A DNA stretch of 64,000 nt. Source: Caulobacter sp. Root343. GTDB lineage: Bacteria > Pseudomonadota > Alphaproteobacteria > Caulobacterales > Caulobacteraceae. The stretch's first letter is position 1. Every line of letters begins with the position of its first letter. The position numbers were made by a program, and so were the translations under genes. The stretch lies in contig NZ_LMDF01000007.1 of the NCBI RefSeq assembly GCF_001425745.1, forward strand, positions 877,126-941,125. Reading direction: 5' to 3'. Below, piece by piece: positions 1 through 8,613 of the stretch. The notes beneath the pieces are model-generated. The model saw only the letters and a program-made list of their open reading frames with translations, was not told the origin of the DNA and ran no database searches.

Positions 1-718
1 GAGAGAGGGATTTCGGCCCCGCCCCCTGCTCGGCCCGCATCCGGTAGGCCATCACCGCCGTGTGGCCCAGGGGTTCGACCAGCCGCCAGTTGACGATCGC
101 CCCCAGCGGCGCGCCGACCACGGGGATGAACTGGGCCAGTTTCGCCAGATCGATGTGGTCGCGGTACTGCTGCTGGAAGGCCCGCCAGTCGAAGTCGTCC
201 AGGTGGGCCGGATGGGCCCGCGCGTCCCAGTCGTCCATGGCGGCCAGCACCCCGGCTCGGTGCGGAGCATCCGAAAACGCCAGCTCGAAGATGTGCAGGA
301 TGAACAGTCGCTCGGGCAGTTCCGTGCCGTCGTGGCCGAACACGGCGGCGATCTCGAACAAGAGCTTGATCTTGAAGCTCATCAGCAGCGGGAAGTCGGC
401 CGCCGCCGCCAGGAAGCCGCCCAGGCCGGTGACCCCGCCCTCGGCCGCCGCCGCCTTCTTCCAGCCGTCGATGGCCTTGGCGGCCCGCGCGCGGCGTTCG
501 TCCAGGGTCAGGCCGATCATCGGCGAGCCGGTCGTGAAGTCCGACCCGACCAGCAGGGCCCGCGTCATCCCCTCGATGGCCGCCGTGATGGCGGCGTGGA
601 CCTTCTCGGGGATCAGCTTGTTGATCCGCTGCTGCGTGGCGCGGGCCAGGCCGTTGAGGGGGCCGGCGGGCTTGGTGAGGTCAGCGCGCCAGGCGAGGAG
701 GTCGGGGGAGAGGGGCAT
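1..718 (-). CDS. EcsC family protein (3' end beyond the window)
   Basis: The minus-strand reading frame starts at ATG 718 and has no stop before base 1, so the C-terminus lies outside the window; 239 residues are visible. The middle reads FPLLMSFKIKLLFEIAAVFG followed by a helix ending in HIFELAFSDAPHR, and near the end IPVVGAPLGAIVNWRL then AYRMR. These are the hydrophobic helices and the pro-val-gly-ala turn typical of EcsC-domain proteins, a family named after a Bacillus ABC-transporter-linked protein whose biochemical role is unclear. A palindromic repeat lies immediately upstream of the start. Family call is by motif memory; function is not assigned. Confidence 0.75.
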   Translation of the reverse strand, partial: MPLSPDLLAWRADLTKPAGPLNGLARATQQRINKLIPEKVHAAITAAIEGMTRALLVGSDFTTGSPMIGLTLDERRARAAKAIDGWKKAAAAEGGVTGLGGFLAAAADFPLLMSFKIKLLFEIAAVFGHDGTELPERLFILHIFELAFSDAPHRAGVLAAMDDWDARAHPAHLDDFDWRAFQQQYRDHIDLAKLAQFIPVVGAPLGAIVNWRLVEPLGHTAVMAYRMRAEQGAGPKSLS

Positions 719-730
719 TCCTATCAGGTA

Positions 731-888
731 CCCCTTCTCCCCTTGCGGGAGAAGGTGGCCGCCGAAGGCGGTCGGATGAGGGGTCGCACCGCCGGCGCGC
801 CCTGCCCGCCGAACCGCCGTCGCCGCGGACCTCACCTTCAACCCCTCATCCGGCGCTCCGCGCCACCTTCTCCCTCAAGGGGAGAAGG
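731..888. repeat. Inverted repeat element, family 1
   Basis: Two arms of about 50 bp face each other: 731-784 contains CCCCTTCTCCCCTTGCGGGA, GAAGGTGG and GGATGAGGGGT, and 841-888 contains ACCCCTCATCCGG, CCACCTTCTCCCT and AGGGGAGAAGG. Within each arm a smaller stem (TTCTCCC..GGGAGAA) can also fold. It fills most of the gap between the EcsC gene and the AT-rich gene at 991. It looks like a non-coding dispersed palindrome rather than an insertion sequence: no transposase is near. Confidence 0.7.
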
Positions 889-990
889 AAATGAACGTGG
901 TATAGATCTAGTCGCAGACATGCCCAGCAAGTCGGAGATAATGGCGTTCACGCAAGCAGTTACCATGGAAACTGCTCGCCACAGACCTTG

Positions 991-1761
991 TCATCGGCCA
1001 ACCTTTTCCTGAATCCATTTTTGGAAGTGTGATTGATCTCTCCGTTTGAGCGCACGAAGAGAAGCCACTCTCGGCCATTCTTCGATTTGCCTCATACTCA
1101 TTCGTACATTTTCCCCGCCGTAGATGACGTCCACCTCCCCCGTTTTACAATGCACCACTATGGACCTATCGCCGATCCAAAGCACATCTCCGGCGCAAGA
1201 ATAACCCGCCTCGACTAATATTCTCCTTGGCTCAAATCCATACCTAGATACCTCAGAAACATTCTTAAATCCCAAGGATACTATCGCAATAAATAACGGG
1301 ATTACAAATACAAAAATGAATAACCTTGGCGTACTGCCAATTGCCACGTCGTATGAATAATAATAACCCGCACTAAACGCATAGATGAATGTTAATGGGC
1401 TAAAGACTCCTCCACAAACAACATATGCCGCTGCTAACATTGATATAATTCCCGGAAGGAAAGCGGTTTTCTTTATGGCGGAGGACCAAAATTCGTTTTC
1501 CTGCGTGAGAAAAATAAGCCCCCTCGCTGCGAACCAACCCGATGTGCACCCCAGCGCCGGTGCCAAAAGTCTAAAAAACAGATCAATTCCAGAATTCAGA
1601 ACGTCTGCAGCGGACGCTATCTGTAGAAAATTCAGTCCCCAGCCATCGAATATCCATCCATTGAATATAGCTGCAGCCGCGAATGAAAGACCCGCAAGTG
1701 CCGATAGCCATTGAGCAACCATAGCTCCAAGGCTGTGCCATCTATCCAACATCGCCCCCAT
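991..1761 (-). CDS. Orphan membrane protein of atypical base composition
   Basis: A 256-residue product with about four hydrophobic segments (near residues 14-35, 57-80, 93-120 and 140-163), then a soluble C-terminal tail of about 85 residues rich in charged and aromatic residues. I do not recognise the family. The DNA is clearly AT-richer than everything around it (roughly half AT against about one third) and uses codons such as ATA, TTA and AAT that are rare in its neighbours, pointing to recent acquisition. The start is ATG 1761; a second in-frame ATG at 1752 is equally possible. It sits alone between a palindromic repeat and hdaA, and no partner gene is visible. Confidence 0.6.
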   Translation of the reverse strand: MGAMLDRWHSLGAMVAQWLSALAGLSFAAAAIFNGWIFDGWGLNFLQIASAADVLNSGIDLFFRLLAPALGCTSGWFAARGLIFLTQENEFWSSAIKKTAFLPGIISMLAAAYVVCGGVFSPLTFIYAFSAGYYYSYDVAIGSTPRLFIFVFVIPLFIAIVSLGFKNVSEVSRYGFEPRRILVEAGYSCAGDVLWIGDRSIVVHCKTGEVDVIYGGENVRMSMRQIEEWPRVASLRALKRRDQSHFQKWIQEKVGR

Positions 1762-1951
1762 CTACTCAATCCTGACTTCGTAGAGCAGCTTAACCACAAC
1801 AATAGCGATTGGACAGTTCCGCCGCATATCGGAACTCCCATCCACACCTCCGCCCTACCCATCCCCACCTTCCCCAGCCCCTTCACCTCGCCCTTCCCGC
1901 CCGACGCGCCTATATCCCTACCCTGACGTTCACCACGCCGGACCGCCGGGA

Positions 1952-2644
1952 TTGTCCACCCAGTTCAGACTGCCGCTGACCGCGCCGCCGACCTATGCTC
2001 GCGAGGACTTCGCCGTCTCGCCGAGCAATGCGGACGCCGTGGCGCGACTGGACGCCTGGCCGGACTGGCCCGAGGGGCGGCTGGCCCTGGTCGGGCCGGC
2101 GGGGGTGGGCAAGACCCACCTGGCGCGGGCCTGGGCGCTGGCGACCGGCGCGGTGACCGTGGCGGCGGCCGATCCGGACGCGGCGCCGGTGGATCTCTCC
2201 GCCCTGCGCGGCCGGGCCGTGCTGGTCGAGGACGCCGACCGGAGGTCGGACAGCAGTCCTATCGATGACGAAGCCCTGTTTCACATCCTCAACATGGCCG
2301 GGGTCGACGGCGGGACCGTGCTGCTGACCGGCCGGACCGCGCCGCTGGCCTGGGCGGCGGCGGTGCCGGACCTGCGCTCGCGGCTCAACGCCATCTCGGT
2401 GGCGACGATCGACGAGCCCGACGACGCGGTGCTGGAGGCGGTGCTGCGGCGCGCCCTGGAGCAGCGGCTGATCAAGCCTGAACCCGACCTCTACCCCTAC
2501 CTGCTCTCGCGCCTGCCCCGCTCGGCGGCGGAGGCGATCGCGGCGGCGGATTTGCTGGACGAGGCGGCGGCCGAGAAGCGGCGCGAGGTCAACAAGGCCC
2601 TGGCGCGGGAGGTGCTGGGGGATTTCGAGGGGGATGAGGAGTAG
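1952..2644 (+). CDS. hdaA: HdaA, DnaA-related regulator of replication initiation
   Basis: A 230-residue DnaA-like AAA+ protein. Residues 4-9 read QFRLPL, the sliding-clamp-binding hexapeptide of Hda proteins. Walker A is GPAGVGKT (48-55), a Walker B-like strand AVLVEDADR follows, then the sensor-1 strand VLLTGRTAP and the PDLRSRL arginine-finger region. There is no DnaA domain IV, which separates Hda from DnaA. In Caulobacter, HdaA with the DnaN clamp stimulates hydrolysis of DnaA-ATP and so limits re-initiation. The start is TTG 1952; no ATG or GTG lies close upstream in frame, and starting there keeps the clamp motif at the extreme N-terminus, as in the family. It lies upstream of ppk in the same direction. 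Confidence 0.88.
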   Translation: MSTQFRLPLTAPPTYAREDFAVSPSNADAVARLDAWPDWPEGRLALVGPAGVGKTHLARAWALATGAVTVAAADPDAAPVDLSALRGRAVLVEDADRRSDSSPIDDEALFHILNMAGVDGGTVLLTGRTAPLAWAAAVPDLRSRLNAISVATIDEPDDAVLEAVLRRALEQRLIKPEPDLYPYLLSRLPRSAAEAIAAADLLDEAAAEKRREVNKALAREVLGDFEGDEE

Positions 2645-2667
2645 CGCTCCTTCCGCCCAGCAAATAG

Positions 2668-2800
2668 CCCGACCTCCCCGGCGAAGGCCGGGGCCCAGAT
2701 TCATCCTGAGCGGTTTGAGCGTTCGCGCCCTACCGCTCCGCCAATATCGCCAACACCGGTGGGTTCGATCTGGGCCCCGGCCTTCGCCGGGGAAATCGGG
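2668..2800. repeat. Palindromic dispersed element, family 2 (copy 1)
   Basis: The outer arms CCGACCTCCCCGGCGAAGGC (from 2669) and GCCTTCGCCGGGGAAATCGG (to 2799) form a long inverted repeat around an asymmetric core (ATTCATCCTGAGC... ...GGGTTCGATC). A second copy lies at 52923-53043 in the opposite orientation, sharing both arms and recognisable core words. It fills the hdaA-ppk gap. It stays open in the ppk frame, so ppk looks artificially longer if the first possible start is used. Confidence 0.75.
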
Positions 2801-2875
2801 GGTTTTGAGGCCTGTCTTCGTCCCGTCACTTGTCTCGTTCACCATGGCGGAACACACTCCGCCTATAGTGAACCC

Positions 2876-5101
2876 ATGACCGACGTCGCGACCATGCCGC
2901 TAGCCGCCAAGATTCCGTCCACTGAAAATCCGACCAGCCTGGTGCTGGATGGCGAGCTGATGGCCTCGCCCGAGCGGTTCTTCAACCGCGAACTGTCGTG
3001 GCTGGCCTTCAACCAGCGGGTGCTGGAGGAGAGCGGCAATCCGCGCCACCCGCTGCTGGAGCGGTTGCGGTTCCTGTCGATCAGCGCCAACAACCTCGAC
3101 GAATTCTACATGGTCCGCGTGGCCGGCCTGAAGGGCCAGGTGCGCGAGGGCGTGCGGGTGGTCAGCCAGGACGGCATGACGCCGGGCGAGCAGCTGACCC
3201 ACATCAACGCCTCGGCCGCCGAGCTGATGAGCGAGCAGCAGAAGATCTGGCGCCAGGTCCGCACCGAGCTGTGGGACGAGGGCCTCAAGCTCCTGGACGC
3301 CAAGGACATCGAGGGCGAGGACCGGGTGCTGGCCGAGGACATCTTCCTCAACCAGATCTTCCCGGTGCTGACGCCGCTGGCCATCGACCCGGCCCACCCG
3401 TTCCCGTTCATCCCGAACCTGGGCTTCTGCCTGGCCTTGAAGCTGCGGCGGATCGCCGACGACAAGCACCTGTACGCCCTGGCCCCGGTGCCCTCGCAGG
3501 TGCGGCGGTTCTGGGAGCTGTCGTCGATCGTCCAGCGCGGCAAGAAGCGCCAGCGCAAGATCGTGGCGCTGGAAAGCTTCATCATCCTCTTTTTGGACCA
3601 CTTGTTCCCCGGCTACGAGGTCGAGGGGCGCGGCCTGTTCCGCCTGATCCGCGACAGCGACCTGGAGATCGAGGAAGAGGCAGAGGACCTGGTGCGCGAG
3701 TTCGAGGCGCGGCTGAAGAAGCGGCGCCTGGGCCGGGTGGTGCGGGTCAAGATCCAGACCACCATGCCGCCGGACCTGCGCGACTTCATCATCGAGGGCC
3801 TGCGCGCCGAGCCCGAGGACGTGATCCTGGTCGACGGCAAGCTGGGCCTGGCCCAGATGTCGGAGCTGATCCCGCCGGACCGCCCGGACCTGAAGTTCCC
3901 GCCGTTCAACGCCCGCTTCCCCGAGCGCATCCGCGACCACGGCGGCGACTGCTTCGCGGCGATCCGCGAGAAGGACATTCTCGTTCACCACCCGTTCGAG
4001 AGCTTCGACGTGGTGGTGCAGTTCCTGCGCCAGGCCGCCCGCGATCCCAACGTGCTGGCGATCAAGCAGACCCTGTACCGCACCTCCAAGGACAGCCCGA
4101 TCGTGGCGGCCCTGATCGAGGCGGCCGACAACGGCAAGAACGTCACGGCCCTGGTCGAGATCAAGGCCCGCTTCGACGAGGAGAATAACCTGAAGTGGGC
4201 CCGCGACCTGGAGCGGGCGGGCGTGCACGTGGTGTTCGGCTTCGTCGACTGGAAGACCCACGCCAAGCTGTCGGTGGTGGTGCGGCGCGAGGCCGACCAG
4301 ACCTTGCGCACCTACTGCCACTTCGGCACCGGCAACTATCACCCGCAGACGGCGCGGGTTTACACCGACCTGTCCTTGTTCACCTGCGACCCGGCCCTGG
4401 GGCGCGACGGCGGCAAGCTGTTCAACTTCATCACCGGCTATGCAAAGCCCAGCGGGCTGGAGAAGCTGTCGTTCTCGCCCCAGACCCTGAAGCCCGACCT
4501 GCTGCGGATGATCGAGGTCGAGGCCGAGGCGGCGCGCGACGGCAAGCCGGCCGGCATCTGGGCCAAGATGAACGCGGTGGTCGACCCGCAGATCATCGAC
4601 GCCCTCTACGCCGCCAGCCAGGCTGGGGTGCAGATCGACCTGGTCGTGCGCGGCATCTGCTGCCTGCGGCCGGGGATCCCGGGGCTGTCGGAGAACATCC
4701 GGGTCAAGAGCATCGTCGGTCGCTTCCTGGAGCACTCGCGGATCATCGCCTTCGCCAATGGCGGGCCGATGCCGTCGGCCCAGACGCGCCTGTTCATCAG
4801 CTCGGCCGACTGGATGCCGCGCAACCTGGACCGCCGGGTCGAGAGCCTGGTGCCGGTCGAGAATCCGACCGTCCACCAGCAGGTGCTGGACCAGATCATG
4901 GTCGCCAACCTCAACGACGAGGCCCAGAGCTGGAAGCTGGACAGCGAGGGCGACTACCACCGCGACCCGGCCTGGGCCAGCAAGGGCGCCTTCTCGGCCC
5001 ACGATTACTTCATGACCAATCCCAGCCTGTCGGGCCGCGGTCACGGCGCGCGCGAGATGCCGCGGGCCTTCGACCATGTGGGGCCGAAGCGCCGGGGGTG
5101 A
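2876..5101 (+). CDS. ppk: Polyphosphate kinase 1
   Basis: PPK1 reversibly polymerises the gamma-phosphate of ATP into inorganic polyphosphate. The 741-residue product has the usual length and architecture: an N domain beginning [19 protein letters not shown] (about 35-53), a head domain, and two phospholipase-D-like C domains. The two active-site histidines are visible: H462 in [11 protein letters not shown] (autophosphorylated) and H620 in [11 protein letters not shown], with [13 protein letters not shown] between them. ATG 2876 is chosen because it directly precedes the conserved N domain; in-frame sequence further upstream lies in the palindromic element. The 3' end overlaps the start of a lipoprotein gene by four bases. 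ppx lies about 1.5 kb downstream. Confidence 0.95.
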   Translation: MTDVATMPLAAKIPSTENPTSLVLDGELMASPERFFNRELSWLAFNQRVLEESGNPRHPLLERLRFLSISANNLDEFYMVRVAGLKGQVREGVRVVSQDGMTPGEQLTHINASAAELMSEQQKIWRQVRTELWDEGLKLLDAKDIEGEDRVLAEDIFLNQIFPVLTPLAIDPAHPFPFIPNLGFCLALKLRRIADDKHLYALAPVPSQVRRFWELSSIVQRGKKRQRKIVALESFIILFLDHLFPGYEVEGRGLFRLIRDSDLEIEEEAEDLVREFEARLKKRRLGRVVRVKIQTTMPPDLRDFIIEGLRAEPEDVILVDGKLGLAQMSELIPPDRPDLKFPPFNARFPERIRDHGGDCFAAIREKDILVHHPFESFDVVVQFLRQAARDPNVLAIKQTLYRTSKDSPIVAALIEAADNGKNVTALVEIKARFDEENNLKWARDLERAGVHVVFGFVDWKTHAKLSVVVRREADQTLRTYCHFGTGNYHPQTARVYTDLSLFTCDPALGRDGGKLFNFITGYAKPSGLEKLSFSPQTLKPDLLRMIEVEAEAARDGKPAGIWAKMNAVVDPQIIDALYAASQAGVQIDLVVRGICCLRPGIPGLSENIRVKSIVGRFLEHSRIIAFANGGPMPSAQTRLFISSADWMPRNLDRRVESLVPVENPTVHQQVLDQIMVANLNDEAQSWKLDSEGDYHRDPAWASKGAFSAHDYFMTNPSLSGRGHGAREMPRAFDHVGPKRRG

Positions 5102-5484
5102 GGCGCCTCGGTCTCCTTTCGCCGTTGCTGCTGCTGGCCGCCTGCGGACCGGGGCCGGCGCGGCAGGCCGAGATCTGCGCCGTCCAGGCCCTGCCCGCCC
5201 GCCCCGGCGTCGACCGCTTCGGCGTCCCGCCAGGTGTCGAGCGCCAGGCCCAGCGCGAGGGCGCGGTCTATGGTCCCGGCGTGCTCCTGACCGGCCGCAT
5301 CGGCTGGTGGGGCCGCTGTCCCGGCCGCGCCGACACCACCGACATGCTGCTGATCGGCCCCGCGCCCTGGGCCCTGACCAAGGGCGGCCCGCGCGCCCAC
5401 GGCCGCCAGGTCGCCTACGGCACCTGCTACCATCGCCGCGAGGACCAGCGTTGGCGGACGGTGGCCTGCCGGATCAATCCCTAG
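5098..5484 (+). CDS. Small lipoprotein, translationally coupled to ppk
   Basis: GTG 5098 overlaps the ppk stop (GTGA), giving a 128-residue product. The N-terminus, [16 protein letters not shown], is a lipoprotein signal with the lipobox LAAC and Cys16. The mature part has five further cysteines, including ICAV, GRCPG, GTCYH and VACRIN, suggesting disulphides in the periplasm. I recognise no family. The overlap suggests co-transcription with ppk. Its 3' end overlaps by four bases the end of the convergent phosphotransferase gene. Confidence 0.7.
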   Translation: MRRLGLLSPLLLLAACGPGPARQAEICAVQALPARPGVDRFGVPPGVERQAQREGAVYGPGVLLTGRIGWWGRCPGRADTTDMLLIGPAPWALTKGGPRAHGRQVAYGTCYHRREDQRWRTVACRINP

Positions 5485-6476
5485 CGGGCGATCCGCGCGG
5501 CGTCGGTGAAGGCCGCCGCCTCGATATTGGCCGTCGCCGTCCGCAACCGCGCCAGGCCATAGGCCAGCCGCCCCTCCGCCGTGTCCAGCAGCGGCTCGCT
5601 CAGCGACAGGCCGGCGTGGAGGACGTCCAGCTCCGGTCCGTCCAGGCTGTCGGCCCGCGCCTGCCCGGCCACGCCGGCCACGAAGATCGCCGCATGAAAA
5701 ACGTGGCTGACCTGGCGGAACAGCCAGAGCCGCGCCCGCTCGGCGTCCGTGGCCTCGCGGTTGAAATAGACGCGCAGCAGCAGGGCCTCGCCGGCCTGGT
5801 CGGCGGCATAGACATTGGCCAGGGCGGCCAGGTCGACATAGCGGTCGGCCCGAAACGCCGCCTCCCAGTCGATCAGCCAGATCCGCCGGCCGTCATAGAG
5901 CAGGTTGCGCGGGTTGAGGTCGTTGTGGCTGGAGACCGGCTGGGGCTCCAGGCGCTTGCAGGCCGCATACAGCCCCGCCCAGGCGGCCAGCGGCGCGGCC
6001 AGGGCCTCCGCCGCCACGGTCCCGCTCCCGGCCGCGCGATCGACCAAAGCGGCCAGGCCGTCCAGATAGTCGACCAGCGGCGGAAAGCCCTCGATGGCGT
6101 GCAGCGCGCGTACGGCCTGGGCCAGCTCGACCACCAGGTCGGCGCGCGAGCCCGCATAGTCCAGCGTCAGCGACCGCGCCTCGACATGGTCGCTGATCGC
6201 CACCCCGTCGCCCGGATCGGCGTAGCGCACGCGCGGCGCCAGGCAGGCCTCGGCGGCCAGCTTCAGGCAGCGATAGCTGCGATGCGGATCGCGCAGGGCG
6301 TCGCGCTCGGCCGCCTCGACCTTCAGCACATAGGCGATGCCACCGACCCGGATCCGCCACAGCCCCGCGCCCGACAGGCCGCCGGACAGCGGCGTCCACC
6401 CGTCCAGCACCTCGGTCCCGAACGCGGCGCGCAGGGCCTTGCGGACGGCGGGGAGCTGGTCGGGCGAAATGGACAT
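5481..6476 (-). CDS. Aminoglycoside/choline-kinase-like phosphotransferase
   Basis: A 331-residue APH/choline-kinase-fold protein. Visible are the N-lobe strand YVLKVEAAERDAL (ATP-anchoring Lys), the catalytic loop SHNDLNPRNLLYDG (Brenner-type HxDxxxxN) and the metal-binding IWLIDWEAA. The substrate cannot be told from sequence; choline, ethanolamine, sugars or aminoglycosides are all possible in this fold. It is divergent from ppx, with a 182-bp region between them containing nested dyads, and convergent with the ppk-coupled lipoprotein gene. Confidence 0.8.
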   Translation of the reverse strand: MSISPDQLPAVRKALRAAFGTEVLDGWTPLSGGLSGAGLWRIRVGGIAYVLKVEAAERDALRDPHRSYRCLKLAAEACLAPRVRYADPGDGVAISDHVEARSLTLDYAGSRADLVVELAQAVRALHAIEGFPPLVDYLDGLAALVDRAAGSGTVAAEALAAPLAAWAGLYAACKRLEPQPVSSHNDLNPRNLLYDGRRIWLIDWEAAFRADRYVDLAALANVYAADQAGEALLLRVYFNREATDAERARLWLFRQVSHVFHAAIFVAGVAGQARADSLDGPELDVLHAGLSLSEPLLDTAEGRLAYGLARLRTATANIEAAAFTDAARIAR

Positions 6477-6510
6477 CGGCGGAGCCTCGTGAACAGGCCC
6501 GCCTTATTCA

Positions 6511-6573
6511 CCCGGATGAAATTAGAGTCAATATTATCCGGGCAATAATACACCGGCGCGCGCAAAACGTTTT
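6511..6573. promoter_or_regulatory. Nested AT-rich dyads in the phosphotransferase/ppx divergent region
   Basis: CCCGGAT (6511-6517) pairs with ATCCGGG (6536-6542), and TATTAT (6532-6537) pairs with ATAATA (6545-6550). A further palindrome, AAAACGTTTT, lies at 6564-6573. This is the most AT-rich short stretch of the neighbourhood and sits between two divergent starts, so it probably carries promoters and perhaps an operator. No known consensus was recognised. Confidence 0.4.
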
Positions 6574-6658
6574 GTCGCAAGCCTTTCCGCGCGATCGTCC
6601 TCATGGAAAAATAGACGCCGGCGCTTCCCCCGCCGGCCGAATACGCTAAACCCAGCCC

Positions 6659-8161
6659 ATGGTCTTCCAAGCGCCACGCGACGCGGCCGTGATCGATATC
6701 GGTTCCAACTCGGTCCGCCTGGTGGTGTACCGGCTGGAAGGCCGCGCCATCTGGACCGTGTTCAACGAGAAGGTCCTGGCGGGCCTGGGCCGCGACCTCG
6801 GCGACAGTGGCCGCCTGTCGCCCGAAGGCGTCCTCCAGACCCTGCAGGCCCTGAAGCGCTTCCGCGCCGTGCTGGAAGCCGTCGATCCGGCCGAGACCTT
6901 CGTGGTCGCCACCGCCGCCGCCCGCGAGGCCCGCGACGGCCAGGATTTCATCGCTCAGGTGCGCGAGCAGACCGGCTTCACGGTCCGCGTCCTCACCGGC
7001 GAGGAAGAGGCCCACTACGCCGCCCTGGGCGTGCTGGCCGGCGCGCCCGACGCCGAGGGCGTGGTCGGTGACCTGGGCGGCGCCAGCCTGGAGCTGGTCC
7101 GCCTGTCGACCACCGGGGCCGGCCAGGGCGTGACCCTGCCGCTAGGCCCGTTCAGCCTGGCCGATCCTCATGGTGGCCCGAACGGCGGTTTCGACGCCGA
7201 GCGCGTACGACGCCTGACCCGCGAGCGCGTGGCCGCCGTCGCCGACGACTTCCGCACCGACACCTTCCACGCCGTCGGCGGCGCCTGGCGGAACCTGGCC
7301 CTGCTGCACATGCGGCTTTCCGGCTACCCGTTGCACGTCGTCCACCAGTACGAGATCAGCGCGCCCGAGGCCCTGGCCGCCGCCCGCCTGGTCGCCCACC
7401 AGTCCAAGAGCTCGCTCGACCGCATCGAGGGCATGAGCAAGAAGCGCTCGGAGACCCTGCCCTACGCCGCCGTGGTGCTGGAGATCCTGATCGAGCAGCT
7501 GGGCCTCAAGCGCATCGAGATCTCGGCCTATGGCGTGCGCGAGGGCCTGCTGTTCGAGGCCATGCCGCCGCGCGTGCGGGGCCTGGACCCGCTGATCGAG
7601 GGCTGCACCGCCCTGGGCGCGCGCCAGGGCGTGGCCGACGAGCTGGGCCCGGCCCTGGACGCCTGGATCGCGCCGGCGTTCCGCACCCTGCCCCCGCTGT
7701 TCGGCGAGCGCGACGGCGTGCTGGTCGCCGCCGCCTGCCGCCTGTCCGACGTCGGCGCTCGCCTGCACCCCGACCATCGCGCCGACCTGGTGTTCGAACA
7801 GGTGCTGCGCGCCCCGATCGCCGGCCAGACCCATGCCGAGCGGTCCTTCCTGGCCGTGGCCGCCCACGCCCGCCACGCCACCAACTTCAACCCACCCGAG
7901 CTGGAGACCCTGGAGCGGCTGCTCAGCCCCGCCCAGCTGAAACGGGCCCGGGCCCTGGGCGCGACGATCCGCCTGGCCTGCGACCTTTCGGGCCGCAGCC
8001 CCCGCCTGCTGGCCCATTCGCGCCTGACCCTGGACAAGAGCCACCTGATCCTGGCGGCCGACCCCGGCTTCGCCGATCTGCTGCTGGGCGAGCAGACCAA
8101 CAAGCGCGCCAACACCGCCGCCCAGCACCTGAACCTGAAGCCGAAGATTATCACGGGGTAA
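6659..8161 (+). CDS. ppx: Exopolyphosphatase, Ppx/GppA family
   Basis: Ppx releases phosphate from the ends of polyphosphate, opposing PPK1; GppA-type members also hydrolyse pppGpp. The 500-residue product starts with the actin-like phosphate loop AVIDIGSNSVRLVVY (about 9-23), then VVATAAAREARDG, TGEEEAHYAALGV and the second phosphate loop VVGDLGGASLELV, followed by a C-terminal helical (HD-like) region. ATG 6659 places the first loop near residue 10, as is usual. Sequence alone does not exclude GppA activity. Its nearness to ppk supports a polyphosphate role. Confidence 0.9.
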   Translation: MVFQAPRDAAVIDIGSNSVRLVVYRLEGRAIWTVFNEKVLAGLGRDLGDSGRLSPEGVLQTLQALKRFRAVLEAVDPAETFVVATAAAREARDGQDFIAQVREQTGFTVRVLTGEEEAHYAALGVLAGAPDAEGVVGDLGGASLELVRLSTTGAGQGVTLPLGPFSLADPHGGPNGGFDAERVRRLTRERVAAVADDFRTDTFHAVGGAWRNLALLHMRLSGYPLHVVHQYEISAPEALAAARLVAHQSKSSLDRIEGMSKKRSETLPYAAVVLEILIEQLGLKRIEISAYGVREGLLFEAMPPRVRGLDPLIEGCTALGARQGVADELGPALDAWIAPAFRTLPPLFGERDGVLVAAACRLSDVGARLHPDHRADLVFEQVLRAPIAGQTHAERSFLAVAAHARHATNFNPPELETLERLLSPAQLKRARALGATIRLACDLSGRSPRLLAHSRLTLDKSHLILAADPGFADLLLGEQTNKRANTAAQHLNLKPKIITG

Positions 8162-8318
8162 ATCCAGGTATAGTTCGCCCGAGCAACATACTTAACCAGC
8201 CCTGAACTTCCCCAATACGGGGGAAATGACAAGTTGTCGCAGGACACCGGCGCTCAATGAGCACGGTTTGTTAGCTCTACCACACGCATCGTGCCTCCAA
8301 CGACATTGGAGGAAGTCA

Positions 8319-8591
8319 ATGATGCTGAAGCGTAAGTTCGACTACCTGGACGCCATCGCCGCCCCGGCCGCCAAGGCCCACCGTCGTCCCGAGCTGCATA
8401 TCGCCAACGATCACGACGCTCCCGTCGCCAGCGGCGCGCGCTCGCTGCAATCCGAGATCGGCCGCGTCTTCGCCCAGGAAAGCCAATGGTCGGTGCGCCG
8501 CACCGTCGCCGTCGGCGTAATCTTCCACCTCGGCGTCTTCTGCGCCCTGGGCCTGGCGGCCGGTGGGGCGCTGAGTCAGTTCGGGCGGTAG
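8319..8591 (+). CDS. Small single-span membrane protein
   Basis: A 90-residue product beginning MMLKRKFDYLDAIAAP. A strong Shine-Dalgarno-like GGAGG lies at 8309-8313, just before ATG 8319. Residues about 1-60 are soluble and charged; about 65-83 (VGVIFHLGVFCALGLAAGG) form one transmembrane segment, and the C-terminus is short. No family was recognised. It stands alone downstream of ppx, separated by 157 bp, so it probably has its own promoter. The longer frame opening at 8226 lacks a ribosome-binding site and was not used. Confidence 0.65.
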   Translation: MMLKRKFDYLDAIAAPAAKAHRRPELHIANDHDAPVASGARSLQSEIGRVFAQESQWSVRRTVAVGVIFHLGVFCALGLAAGGALSQFGR

Positions 8592-8613
8592 CACGACGTT
8601 TGCAACGGATGGC

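Noticed and set aside
1632..1886. 84-codon minus-strand frame over the start of the AT-rich gene
   Set aside because: Overlaps the better supported 256-residue frame, with no ribosome-binding site and no protein-like features.
2759..2875. N-terminal extension of ppk
   Set aside because: It lies in the dispersed palindrome and encodes nothing resembling the PPK1 family.
2900..5077. Open frame of 725 codons antisense to ppk
   Set aside because: A mirror of the codon bias of ppk; no domain or start signal, while ppk is unequivocal.
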